A stretch of 64,000 nt of DNA from assembly GCA_016283175.1 (NCBI GenBank), contig JAEEMK010000038.1, positions 1 to 64,000 on the forward strand, read 5' to 3'. This DNA is from Bacteroidales bacterium (GTDB lineage: Bacteria > Bacteroidota > Bacteroidia > Bacteroidales > P3). Shown piece by piece: positions 42,850 to 51,063 of this stretch. Numbering within the stretch: position 1 is the first letter of the stretch; each line of letters begins with the position of its first letter. A program made the translations under genes and the position numbers. Under the pieces are notes generated by a model, which was not told the DNA's origin, did not search any database, and saw nothing but the letters and a program-made list of their open reading frames with translations.

Positions 42850-44661
42850 TTAATTGTTTATGATAAAACCTATTTTATGCGTCAACGCGTTGCGACGCTC
42901 GGTGTTTTCCATCATTTCGTGAATATGGTCGTAGAACGACATAGTGTCCTGCCGCAGCGACGGTCGTATGTTCTGCACCGCGCTCTCAAGAATCGCCTCG
43001 GTGATGTCCTGCTGCGAGAATGCCGCCACCAACGCAGCGTCGTTGACAACGTATGCTATATCGCTGGCGATGTATCCATCGGTCATCTCCGACAATTTTC
43101 CAAGGTCAATCTCTTTCTCGTTGAACGGACGCCCTTTCAGGTGTATGGCGAACATCTCACGTCTCGCCTCGGCATCCGGCAGCGGGATGTAGACCTGGCG
43201 GTCGATACGTCCTGTGCGCAATGCCGCGGGGTCTATCTTGTCTGGGCGGTTGGTGGTGCCGATGACGAAGATGCCGCGCTTCGAGCAGTTGTTGAGCTGC
43301 GTGAGGAATTCGTTGACCTCGCCGGCCTGGTACTGGTTGGCAGGAATCGAACGGTCGGGTACCAGAGCGTCGAACTCGTCAAAGCAGATCACCACCGGAG
43401 CATCCTTCTCAGCTGTAGCAAAAAGCTTGGCAATCTTCTCCTGCGAGCCGTGCACGAACGAGCTGCCCACATCCGAAGCCTTGACAAGTATGAAGTTGAA
43501 ACCCGTCTCTTCGGCGAATTTCTCGGCCATAAAGGTCTTGCCGCATCCCGGAGGACCGTAGAAAAGCATACCGTTGGGCGGCGTAAGGCGGTATTTGGCA
43601 GCCATCTCCTTGTTCTTGATGACAAAAATCACCCTCTCGGTAAGGAAGCGTTTCAGCTCGCCCATACCGGCAATGTCGGCAAAACCGTTGCCGCCGCCGC
43701 GCTTCACCTCAAACTCCGTCTCGTTGGGCGAATGCAGCAGTGAGTCCTCGCTGTCAGGTTTGTGGCGCGAGTCGGCACCGGGAGTGTCCGACGGCTTTAT
43801 CGGCGGCACCTCGCTCGAGGCATCCAAATCTCTCAATATCTGGTCTACAGACTTGTAGCGGTCGCCATATGCCAGCGACAGGCCTTTGGACAGCACCGCC
43901 TTGATACGGTCGTCAACAGACAAAGCGCCGAAATCGATAGGGTTGGCGGCACGTTTCTCTTTCATCAGCATAGCGGCCCTGCCGCGCTTGACACCCTCCG
44001 GAGCCTCGCTTTTCCACGGTGCGTCGCCAAACAGCATAGCGTACAGCACCGCGCAGGCCGAGAAGATGTCGCTCTGCTCGTCGAAAATGCTTGCAAAAGT
44101 CTCGTTGGCACAGTATTCTATATCGAGGTCCGCCGTGTCGAACGGCACCTTGCCGGAACAGCGTTTCGAGATATGCCCCGGATCGATAATCTTTGCCATT
44201 TTGTCAAGACGCGGCAGCATAATGTTCCTGGAAGTAATGTCGTTGTGGCACAAACCTTCGTTGTGAAGGTACTTCAGGCCTTCAAGTATGTCTTTGAAAA
44301 TCGCTATGGCGGTTTCCTCGTCCAGCTTCCCTTCTTTGCGTATCGTTTCCGAAAGGAGCGTACCGTCCATATATTCCGTCACATAGTACTGACATTTAAT
44401 ATCGCCGCTCTCGTATGTGCCGTCGTCGATATGACTCAGATAATGAACGTTGTGTATGCCTTGGCTGAGCTCTGTTTCAGTCACTTTGCCCGTCTCTTTG
44501 TCCAGCAGTCGTTCGGGCAGACGCTCCAGAACGAAAAGCTTCAGGAAAAAATCGTCCTTGTCCTCGCTCTTGACGTGGTACGATTCAGTATAGATGTTTT
44601 CCTTTATAAGGTTCAGCACCTCATATCTGCCTATTGTCTGTCCTGTTGTCAGAATTGCCAT
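42850..44661 (-). CDS. Protein kinase fused to CDC48-like AAA+ ATPase
   Basis: The start at 44661 (MAILTTGQTIGRYEV) is preferred; the longer frame would add 68 residues across the promoter. Residues 10-280 are a Hanks-type kinase: Lys41 (FFLKLF), catalytic HND in LCHNDITSRN (139-146) in place of HRD, and DPG (160-162) in place of DFG. The catalytic Asp, Asn and metal Asp are kept, so activity is plausible. A 45-residue linker leads to an AAA+ domain (326-565): FADIAGMGELK, GPPGCGKT (369-376), VICFDEFDAL, GTTNRPDKIDP and the arginine fingers of RTGRIDR. No FtsH protease motif follows. It is cytosolic. It starts an operon with YbjN-like and TerB-like genes. The combination is new to me. Confidence 0.85.
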   Translation of the reverse strand: MAILTTGQTIGRYEVLNLIKENIYTESYHVKSEDKDDFFLKLFVLERLPERLLDKETGKVTETELSQGIHNVHYLSHIDDGTYESGDIKCQYYVTEYMDGTLLSETIRKEGKLDEETAIAIFKDILEGLKYLHNEGLCHNDITSRNIMLPRLDKMAKIIDPGHISKRCSGKVPFDTADLDIEYCANETFASIFDEQSDIFSACAVLYAMLFGDAPWKSEAPEGVKRGRAAMLMKEKRAANPIDFGALSVDDRIKAVLSKGLSLAYGDRYKSVDQILRDLDASSEVPPIKPSDTPGADSRHKPDSEDSLLHSPNETEFEVKRGGGNGFADIAGMGELKRFLTERVIFVIKNKEMAAKYRLTPPNGMLFYGPPGCGKTFMAEKFAEETGFNFILVKASDVGSSFVHGSQEKIAKLFATAEKDAPVVICFDEFDALVPDRSIPANQYQAGEVNEFLTQLNNCSKRGIFVIGTTNRPDKIDPAALRTGRIDRQVYIPLPDAEARREMFAIHLKGRPFNEKEIDLGKLSEMTDGYIASDIAYVVNDAALVAAFSQQDITEAILESAVQNIRPSLRQDTMSFYDHIHEMMENTERRNALTHKIGFIINN

Positions 44662-44751
44662 AAATGGAAGAGTGTATTGTGAATTTAAAAATATGTTAAT
44701 CAGCAAAATGCAAAAACAGAGTTTCAAAAACACTGTGATCGAATTATTATG

Positions 44752-44782
44752 CAAAGTTAATTTTTTTTCCCGAATCATCAAA
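44752..44782 (-). promoter_or_regulatory. Predicted promoter of the kinase-AAA operon
   Basis: Minus strand: TTTG (44782-44779), 19 nt, TAACTTTG (44759-44752). It gives a leader of roughly 85 nt to the ATG at 44661, and it supports that start, because the longer ORF would begin upstream of this promoter. Confidence 0.75.
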
Positions 44783-44916
44783 AAATTTCGGACCTGTTTT
44801 TTTGTTTTTATTTTCAAACATCTGTTATACAGCGATATTTCTTTCATCCAACACACGGTCCACATTGTCTTTGGACTGCCTGAACACTTTTTTTTTCGAA
44901 AAAAAACGCTCAGATA

Positions 44917-44948
44917 TTTGCATAACTTTCATTGTTTTACTACTTTTG
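44917..44948 (+). promoter_or_regulatory. Predicted promoter of the fused oxidoreductase gene
   Basis: TTTG (44917-44920), 20 nt, TACTTTTG (44941-44948); the ATG follows at 45008. The two divergent promoters are about 135 bp apart. Confidence 0.72.
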
Positions 44949-45007
44949 TTGTGCTTTTCGCAAAGCGCATTATCGTTGCAAATTATTAATCCATAGCATA
45001 CTATCTT

Positions 45008-48000
45008 ATGTACAAAATTGAAAAACACCCCATTCTCGACATTCCACAGAGTGAGATTGTGGAGTTTGTGTTCAACGGACAAAAGGTTCAAGGCCGCAAA
45101 GGATACACCGTTGCCGCTGCGCTGCATCAGGCTGGATACCCTGTCCACAGCCACAGCATAGACGGCAAGCCTCGCAGCCTAGAATGCGGCATCGGCAAGT
45201 GCGGTGCCTGCGAAATGCTGGTCGACGGCAAGATACGCCGCATCTGCATCACGCCGGTCGACAACGTCAGGGAAGTCAAGGAACTGACCAAGGACTATAT
45301 GCCCGAAGCATTGCCGGTGGTTCCCCGCGAAGTGAAAATATACAAAACACAAGTGGCCATCATCGGTGCCGGCCCGGCAGGTCTGGCTTGCCGCGAGCAG
45401 CTCAACGCCTTTGGCATCGACAATATCGTTGTCGACAGCAATGCCCGTATCGGTGGCCAGTTCAATATGCAAACCCATCAATTCTTTTTCTTCGAGAAGG
45501 AGAAGAAATTCGGTGGTATGCGTGGATTCGACATCGCCAAAACCCTTGCCGGCGACGACCATAGCGGCATCCTGCTCAACACCACAGTGTGGGATCTGCT
45601 CGAAGGCAGACGCATAGCCGTGAAGAACATCGAGTCACAGGAATCCGCATACATTGATGCCGACCATCTTGTCGTTGCAACTGGTGCCGTGCCCTTTATG
45701 CCCACATTCGAGAACGACGATGTGCCGGGTGTTTACACCGCAGCAGTGTTCCAGAAGATGATGAACCAAGAGCACACTCTGCTGGGCAAGAACGTTCTGA
45801 CCGTCGGCGCCGGCAACATCGGCTACCTGACCTCCTACCAAGGTATGCAGGCCGGAGCCAACATTCGCGCCATCATAGAGGCTATGCCCCGCGAAGGCGG
45901 CTTCCCCGTTCAGGCCAACCGTGTGCGCCGTCTGGGCATACCCATTATGACGGGCTACACACTGGTGCGTGCCATCCCCAATGCCGACCGTACAGGCATC
46001 ACTGGCGCTGTTATCGCAAAATGCGAGAACTTCAAGGCAATACCAGGCACTGAACAGATTCTCGATGGCATCGATATCATCAACATATGCACCGGACTTG
46101 TACCCGACAACCAATTGCTCACCAAGGGCAAAGACGTTTTCGGCATCAACACCTACGGTGCCGGCGACGCCATCCGCATCGGCGAAGGCACCAGCGCAGT
46201 GCTTCGCGGCCGTCAAGTGGCCTACGAGGTAGCGCAGAATATGGGCATCCGCTTCAACTACGACGAATATCTGGAGATTTCGCGCCAGTACATCGATTCG
46301 CAACAGCACCCTGTACGACTGCTCGACAATCCGCGTCTGCCCAGTGAGGAGCGTATGAAGCTCAAACCCTTCGTCCAGATGGACTGCCTCTACGGCTTCG
46401 CTTGCAATCCCTGCTCGTTCAGCTGTTCGCAGGGAGCCATCAGCAAAGCCTCTACATCATCGACACCCGTTGTCGACTACGACAAGTGCATAGGCTGTAT
46501 GGAGTGCGTCTACCAGTGCCCCGGCCTTGCCATCTTCGGCTTCAACACCGAGAAACAGTGGTGCTTCCTGCCGATAGAATACGACATCGAAGAAAACACT
46601 GCCGTCTACTTGGTCGACAACAACGGCGCCAAAGTTGGCGAGGGCGTCATCGAAAAGATACTGCGCAAACCCAACAAGACCAACGTTGCTCGTGTACACG
46701 TCGACAAGTTGAATGCAAACACGCTGACCGACGTCAAGGGCTTCATCGCCAAGGATAAATACCCTGCCCCATTAAACCTCACAAGCCTTTCAAACCTTTC
46801 AAGCGCCGACACCTACGTCTGCCACTGCGAGGATGTGAAGCTCGACGAACTGCTGGCCGTAATAGGAGACCGCAAGTACATATCGGTCGATGAACTGAAG
46901 CACATCACCCGTATGGGTATGGGTCCCTGCCGTGGCAAGCGTTGTGTGCCCCGTGCACGCCAGATACTGCGCGCCTACGGCATCGAGGTTACCGGCGACG
47001 CCACACCGCGCGCACCACTTTCTGCCCCCGTCACACTGGGCGACGTATACACCGAAGGCAGCAAAGAGGTCTTTGTATTCCCCAAGAACAACAACGTCAC
47101 CCGCGAAGAGGTGCGTGTCCTCATCGCTGGCGGCGGCATCGCAGGCAGCGGACTCTTCCGCTACTTCTCCGAGGCAGGTATGAAGCCAGTCCTCATCAAC
47201 TGGAGCCGCGGTGCATCGTGGCGCAACATCGGTGGCGGACGTCCCGCTTTCTCCAACCCCGACATCGCCGACATCGCAATGCACAACCGCGAGATATTTA
47301 TGTCCATCCAGAAGGTACACAACATCAACTTCAAGCCCACACGCTACGTCAACCTCGTCCACGACGACGCCACCTATCGTTCGCTCGATGCTTCGCGCGC
47401 CTGGAGCGACGCCTATATGGTCGACCGCAAAGACTTCAAGAAAGAGATTTCGCCCCTCTGGGACGACAGCAAGACCACCTACAGCCACGCCCTGATGACA
47501 CGCGACTGCTGGCAAGCCACGCCAGGCCGCGTCATCGACTACATCCGAGGCATCGGCAAGTCACTGGGCGGACGCTTCTATGAAGACTGCGAGCTGCTCC
47601 ACGTGCAGCGCAACGGCAACCGCACAATAGCGCTGGTGCGCAACCACGAAGGCCGCTACATCGAATACAGCTGCGAGCACTTCGTCAACTCGATGGGCTG
47701 GGGTGCAGAGCGCTTCACCGATATGCTGGGCATCGACACCGGACTCTATCCCGTCAAGCACCAAGCCTTCATCACAAGACGTCTGCCGTTGATGGGCGTT
47801 GGCGGCGACGCACTCGATATGATCATCGACCGCCGTCACTACAAAGGCTTCAGCGCCGTTTACGGCCAGCAGTTCGCCCACACCGGACAGATCATAGGCT
47901 GCGCCAGCCCCGACACCGACGCCTACGAGACACGCCAGAACATCAAATACAACAGCAAGGAGTTCCTCGAAATCGTCAGCGAAGTCTTTGCCGAGTGGAT

Positions 48001-48235
48001 ACCCAACCTGCGCGAGGTGGGCTTCCACGCCGTCTGGGCAGGCCGCTACACAGAGCCGCGCTACATCGTCGACCCCGAGGTGGGACTGCTCACCGGTCTG
48101 CGCGGACACGGCTTTATGCTCGGCCAATACCTCTCCAAGCTCTATGTCGAGAAATACCTCGGACACGAAGTGCCCTCCTATATGAAAGACCTTGCACTCA
48201 GCGGCAAGGGTCTCAGCGAGAACGCCTTCAAGTAG
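45008..48235 (+). CDS. Large fused Fe-S/FAD oxidoreductase, HcnABC/amino-acid-dehydrogenase-like
   Basis: The 1075 residues join parts usually made by separate genes. Residues 10-90: plant-type [2Fe-2S] domain (C60, C65, C68, C80). 112-440: NAD(P)/FAD-binding oxidoreductase (IIGAGPAG at 118-125; AGNIG for the second nucleotide). About 458-510: two [4Fe-4S] motifs (CLYGFACNPCSFSC and CIGCMECVYQCP). About 607-660: BFD-like [2Fe-2S] domain (CHC ... GPCRGKRC). About 700-1065: a DAO-type FAD amine/imino-acid oxidase (IAGGGIAGSG). The order resembles HcnA-HcnB-HcnC or proline/hydroxyproline and octopine-type dehydrogenases. Substrate unknown, electron acceptor probably quinone or ferredoxin. A 9-bp repeat codes the linker before the BFD part. 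Confidence 0.85.
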   Translation: MYKIEKHPILDIPQSEIVEFVFNGQKVQGRKGYTVAAALHQAGYPVHSHSIDGKPRSLECGIGKCGACEMLVDGKIRRICITPVDNVREVKELTKDYMPEALPVVPREVKIYKTQVAIIGAGPAGLACREQLNAFGIDNIVVDSNARIGGQFNMQTHQFFFFEKEKKFGGMRGFDIAKTLAGDDHSGILLNTTVWDLLEGRRIAVKNIESQESAYIDADHLVVATGAVPFMPTFENDDVPGVYTAAVFQKMMNQEHTLLGKNVLTVGAGNIGYLTSYQGMQAGANIRAIIEAMPREGGFPVQANRVRRLGIPIMTGYTLVRAIPNADRTGITGAVIAKCENFKAIPGTEQILDGIDIINICTGLVPDNQLLTKGKDVFGINTYGAGDAIRIGEGTSAVLRGRQVAYEVAQNMGIRFNYDEYLEISRQYIDSQQHPVRLLDNPRLPSEERMKLKPFVQMDCLYGFACNPCSFSCSQGAISKASTSSTPVVDYDKCIGCMECVYQCPGLAIFGFNTEKQWCFLPIEYDIEENTAVYLVDNNGAKVGEGVIEKILRKPNKTNVARVHVDKLNANTLTDVKGFIAKDKYPAPLNLTSLSNLSSADTYVCHCEDVKLDELLAVIGDRKYISVDELKHITRMGMGPCRGKRCVPRARQILRAYGIEVTGDATPRAPLSAPVTLGDVYTEGSKEVFVFPKNNNVTREEVRVLIAGGGIAGSGLFRYFSEAGMKPVLINWSRGASWRNIGGGRPAFSNPDIADIAMHNREIFMSIQKVHNINFKPTRYVNLVHDDATYRSLDASRAWSDAYMVDRKDFKKEISPLWDDSKTTYSHALMTRDCWQATPGRVIDYIRGIGKSLGGRFYEDCELLHVQRNGNRTIALVRNHEGRYIEYSCEHFVNSMGWGAERFTDMLGIDTGLYPVKHQAFITRRLPLMGVGGDALDMIIDRRHYKGFSAVYGQQFAHTGQIIGCASPDTDAYETRQNIKYNSKEFLEIVSEVFAEWIPNLREVGFHAVWAGRYTEPRYIVDPEVGLLTGLRGHGFMLGQYLSKLYVEKYLGHEVPSYMKDLALSGKGLSENAFK
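46774..46803. repeat. Degenerate 9-bp repeat in an interdomain linker
   Basis: Units AAACCTCAC, AAGCCTTTC, AAACCTTTC and a start of a fourth (AAG) encode the linker NLTSLSNLS between the Fe-S and BFD domains. Nine bases is three codons, so unit change keeps the frame. Confidence 0.7.
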
Positions 48236-48260
48236 ACCCTGAAAACAACATCCAATTACG

Positions 48261-48303
48261 AGGTCGGAATGATGCTTGGAACATCATTCCGGCCTTTTTT
48301 TTG
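48261..48303 (+). terminator. Terminator of the oxidoreductase gene
   Basis: GGTCGGAATGATG pairs with CATCATTCCGGCC (one G-T wobble) around a short loop, followed by eight T. Confidence 0.92.
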
Positions 48304-48638
48304 AAATAAAAAACCTAAAAATAATTAACAGATATAACTTTGAGACCATTTTCACGCCCTAAACAAATTTTCTTGCTATCTTTGCAAAATGCTGTTGCAT
48401 TATGATGTTGAGTCTACAGTTCAGAATGGTGATACATTGTGAAATAACGACGGTATAAGGATACGCAAGGAGTGGTTTTGGGCTACGCAGTGCGACACAC
48501 TATAATAGCGACGATGATGTGTGTCGTAGCGATAAGGCAGCTTTTGAGGGCTTCTGACTATAAACCAATACATTGTGGCGGTTGGTGTTTCAAGGTGTGT
48601 TTTATTGTGCAAAAAAGGTACATAGCATATACCAGCAA

Positions 48639-48744
48639 AGGCATTTGTACAGTACTTGTACAGTATATGTACAGTATATGTACGCTTTAGAAGCGTACAT
48701 ATACTGTACAAGTACTGTACATATACTGTACATATGACAGGGAA
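48639..48744. repeat. Dispersed 11-bp-unit hairpin element, copy 3
   Basis: Left: GGCATTT, GTACAGTACTT, GTACAGTATAT, GTACAGTATAT, GTACGCTT. Loop TAG. Right: AAGCGTAC, ATATACTGTAC, AAGTACTGTAC, ATATACTGTAC, ATATGACAGGGAAT. Three units per arm; the variant CTT unit sits at a different position in each arm. Confidence 0.9.
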
Positions 48745-48959
48745 TGTTTATCGGAAACAACGTTTTTATACCTTAATGAACCTTGTGAATCAAAGCGAAA
48801 CAGAAATCCTTGCAGTGCATTAGGTTTCAATGCTTTTACTTTAGCTTGGGGGTGTTTTGTCATTAAGTCAAAAAAAGGGCCGATCCGGTCTGCAATTCTT
48901 CGGGAACCAACCATTTTGACTGTTGCCGGCAGAGAGTCTGTAATTGCTGTCATATACAA
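48687..48959 (-). pseudogene. Possible small gene whose end runs into the hairpin repeat
   Basis: The 90-residue frame reads MYMTAITDSLPATVKMVGSR and then ADRIGPFFDLMTKHPQAKVK, with protein-like composition. Its last 15-20 residues (SYVQYMYSTCTVY) are only the repeat. Either the element inserted into the end of a gene, or this is chance. No family match and no promoter visible. It lies back-to-back with the tlpA promoter. Confidence 0.3.
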
Positions 48960-48971
48960 TGAAAGTTGTTT

Positions 48972-49005
48972 TTTGTGTGCGTTTTTGAGAAAAAATGTAT
49001 CTTTG
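48972..49005 (+). promoter_or_regulatory. Predicted promoter of the TlpA-like gene
   Basis: TTTG (48972-48975), 22 nt, TATCTTTG (48998-49005). The spacer is slightly longer than usual. The ATG follows at 49088. Confidence 0.55.
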
Positions 49006-49087
49006 CACCGCTAAAATCTTGGGCAAGGACGAGAAAATAAAGATTAAGTATATAAACACCAAATAATTAAGAATAAAAAATAGTATT

Positions 49088-50134
49088 ATGAACAAAAGTT
49101 TTTTGAAAATGTGCGGTATTGCTTTGGCAGTCATTGCCGCCGTCGCTGTGATGGCTTCGTGCGGAGGCAAGAATTCGGACAACCGTTATACGATTTCGGG
49201 CAATGTGCCTGCCAATGTGACGGCTGAATGGATATACCTTTATGATGTCAGCGGCGCCGAGCCTGAACCTGCTATCATCGACTCGGCGAGGATTGAGAAC
49301 GGCAAGTTCTGCTTCAAGGGCGTTGCCGGCGACACTGTAGTTATGGCCGTTGTGCATCCGGGTTCGCAGAACGACTACCCTGCCCTTGCCTGGACGGTTC
49401 TTATCGAGAAGGGCGACATCGTTGTCGACACGGCATCGATGTGCGGCACAGGCACTCCGTTGAACGACGGATTCAACGACTGGATGATGCAGCTGCAGGA
49501 TATCTTTATGACCGCCGAAGGCCCCGATGAGCTGAAGACGTTCTTCGACCGGCACTGGCAGGAGCACTCGTCGGACTTTGTCGGCACATACGTGCTGAGC
49601 TTTGTGGCGCCGATGCTGGAGTTTTCATATGTGGACTCGCTGGCGTCGCAGATTCCCGCCGAGATGCGCGGCTATGCCGCCTTCAAGCCTTTCTTCGAGC
49701 AGCTGGAGGCTATGCGCAAGATGCAGCCCGGACAGATGTTCACGGACGTGGAGATTGCCGAACCTGACGGCAACGCTGTGAAACTGTCGGACTATGTCGG
49801 CAAGGGCGAATGGGTGCTTGTCGACTTCTGGGCTTCGTGGTGCGGTCCCTGCCGACAGGCAACTCCGGCGTTGCAGGCCGTGGTCAAGAAGCACAAAAGC
49901 CTGAAGGCTATAGGCATAGCCGTGAGCGACAAACTTGAGGACACCAAGAAGGCTGTAAAAGATTTGGGCATCAAGTGGATCGTGCTGATCGACGAGAAGG
50001 CTGTGTCGGCCAAGACTTACGGCATCAACGCCATACCGGCAATGATTCTGTTTGCCCCAGACGGCAAGATTGCCGCACGCGACTTCAACGTCGACACTCT
50101 TGACGACCTGCTTGACGAGAACAGCATAAAGTAG
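49088..50134 (+). CDS. TlpA-like thioredoxin-fold lipoprotein with DUF4369-type N-terminus
   Basis: The 348 residues start with a lipoprotein signal (VAVMASC, Cys near 25). The N-terminal domain (about 30-130) is beta-rich like DUF4369 (YTISGNVPANVTAEWIYLYD). The C-terminal AhpC/TSA-thioredoxin domain (about 215-345) has the active site WCGPC in DFWASWCGPCRQATP and the cis-proline INAIPAMILF. It would be a periplasmic or outer-membrane disulfide reductase. The stop codon's last base begins the 32-bp hairpin. Confidence 0.92.
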   Translation: MNKSFLKMCGIALAVIAAVAVMASCGGKNSDNRYTISGNVPANVTAEWIYLYDVSGAEPEPAIIDSARIENGKFCFKGVAGDTVVMAVVHPGSQNDYPALAWTVLIEKGDIVVDTASMCGTGTPLNDGFNDWMMQLQDIFMTAEGPDELKTFFDRHWQEHSSDFVGTYVLSFVAPMLEFSYVDSLASQIPAEMRGYAAFKPFFEQLEAMRKMQPGQMFTDVEIAEPDGNAVKLSDYVGKGEWVLVDFWASWCGPCRQATPALQAVVKKHKSLKAIGIAVSDKLEDTKKAVKDLGIKWIVLIDEKAVSAKTYGINAIPAMILFAPDGKIAARDFNVDTLDDLLDENSIK

Positions 50135-50203
50135 CATTTGTAGCACAAAACAAACGAGGAGGCTCTGAACGGAGCCTCCTCGTTTGTTTTGTGCTACAAA
50201 TGC
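50134..50203. terminator. Very long perfect hairpin, bidirectional terminator
   Basis: A 32-bp perfect stem (50134-50165 with 50172-50203) closes over TGAACG. It lies between convergent genes. Its inner part (GAGGAGGCTC / GAGCCTCCTC) is GC-rich, its flanks AT-rich. Far longer than any other terminator in the window. Confidence 0.85.
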
Positions 50204-50213
50204 GTGAGGAGTG

Positions 50214-51026
50214 TTATTTTTCCTCGACCGGTTGGTCTTCTTTGTAGGCTTTTTTCTTGCGGGCCTTGGCCTGTGTGAGGAATGCGGCAAGAAGGACTAT
50301 GAAGGCCACGCATCCGCGCAGGCACTCGAGGGTGAGCATATAGCATATCGTGATGCCGGCAAAATAGACAAGGCCTGTAAGCAACGACCATCCGAACTTG
50401 CGGCTGCGGACGGTGTCGGCGATGATTTTGTAGACGACGAACAGGGTTATCGCCACCTCGCCGACGATGAGCAGCCACGACGAAACGGTGTAGCTGGCAA
50501 AGAGTGCCACAGTGGCCAACAGGGCACCAATGATCATAATGAAGACGCATATCTTCCACTCTTTCCAGGGCTTGCCTTCGGTGAACGACGCTTCGACATT
50601 GAGCTGCGCGACGGTCTGCATAAGGGCGGAGATGATGCAATAGATGACGTGGGTGAGCAACACAAGAAGCACCAGCGCCAGAGGCCAACCGACGATGTTT
50701 GGCATACAGAACCACCCGATGAAGGGACGCGGGTCGATTTCGGGCCAAATCTTGTACTCGGGGAATATGCACTGGAAGCAGTAGTAGCCGCAGGCCAGCA
50801 GGGTAACGCCCAGCAGGGTGTAGAGCAACGGATAGTACTGCGACTCGCCTTTGTGGCGGACACGCCAGTTCACAAAACCCATAGTTTCTGTCAGTACAAA
50901 TATTATGACCAGTTGAAGCCACAACGGCAGACCGAGAGGATTGTCGTGTTGCAATGCCGACAGCCCGGGCAATTCGTGCAGATTGGTGATGGGAGCGTTC
51001 TCTGCAATGTATTCTACTAAGCTCAT
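50214..51026 (-). CDS. Multi-pass membrane protein, function unknown
   Basis: The 270 residues have about seven hydrophobic segments, for example PLWLQLVIIFVLTETMGFV, YYPLLYTLLGVTLLACGYY, VGWPLALVLLVLLTHVIY and WLLIVGEVAITLFVVYK. The N-terminus is short and cytosolic-looking; the C-terminus is basic then acidic (QAKARKKKAYKEDQPVEEK). No catalytic or transport motif is recognised. It stands alone, facing the SpoIIE gene across a shared divergent region. Confidence 0.8.
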   Translation of the reverse strand: MSLVEYIAENAPITNLHELPGLSALQHDNPLGLPLWLQLVIIFVLTETMGFVNWRVRHKGESQYYPLLYTLLGVTLLACGYYCFQCIFPEYKIWPEIDPRPFIGWFCMPNIVGWPLALVLLVLLTHVIYCIISALMQTVAQLNVEASFTEGKPWKEWKICVFIMIIGALLATVALFASYTVSSWLLIVGEVAITLFVVYKIIADTVRSRKFGWSLLTGLVYFAGITICYMLTLECLRGCVAFIVLLAAFLTQAKARKKKAYKEDQPVEEK

Positions 51027-51055
51027 AATGATTGTTGTTTTTTAATTTGAGACTG

Positions 51056-51063
51056 CAAAGGTA
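51056..51063 (-). promoter_or_regulatory. Predicted -7 box of the membrane protein gene
   Basis: Minus strand TACCTTTG, about 30 bases before the ATG at 51026; a TTTG lies 24 nt upstream (51091-51088), a long spacer. Confidence 0.45.

Larger units (their letters stand above)
48304..49087. other. 784-bp region with repeat and no clear gene
   Basis: Between the oxidoreductase and tlpA I see an isolated TATCTTTG -7 box (48377-48384) without a known gene after it, an imperfect inverted repeat (GCGACACAC near 48491 and GTGTGTCG near 48521), the third 11-bp hairpin element, a possible short minus-strand gene that runs into this hairpin, and the tlpA promoter near 49000. The short frames 48472+ and 48421- look like chance or decayed coding DNA. 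Confidence 0.5.

Noticed and set aside
42850-44865. Longer start (44865) for the kinase-AAA protein
   Set aside because: The extra 68 residues would begin upstream of a full promoter and are AT-rich with no domain.
48472-48690. Plus-strand 72-residue frame between the oxidoreductase and tlpA
   Set aside because: No recognisable protein features and its end is repeat-coded.
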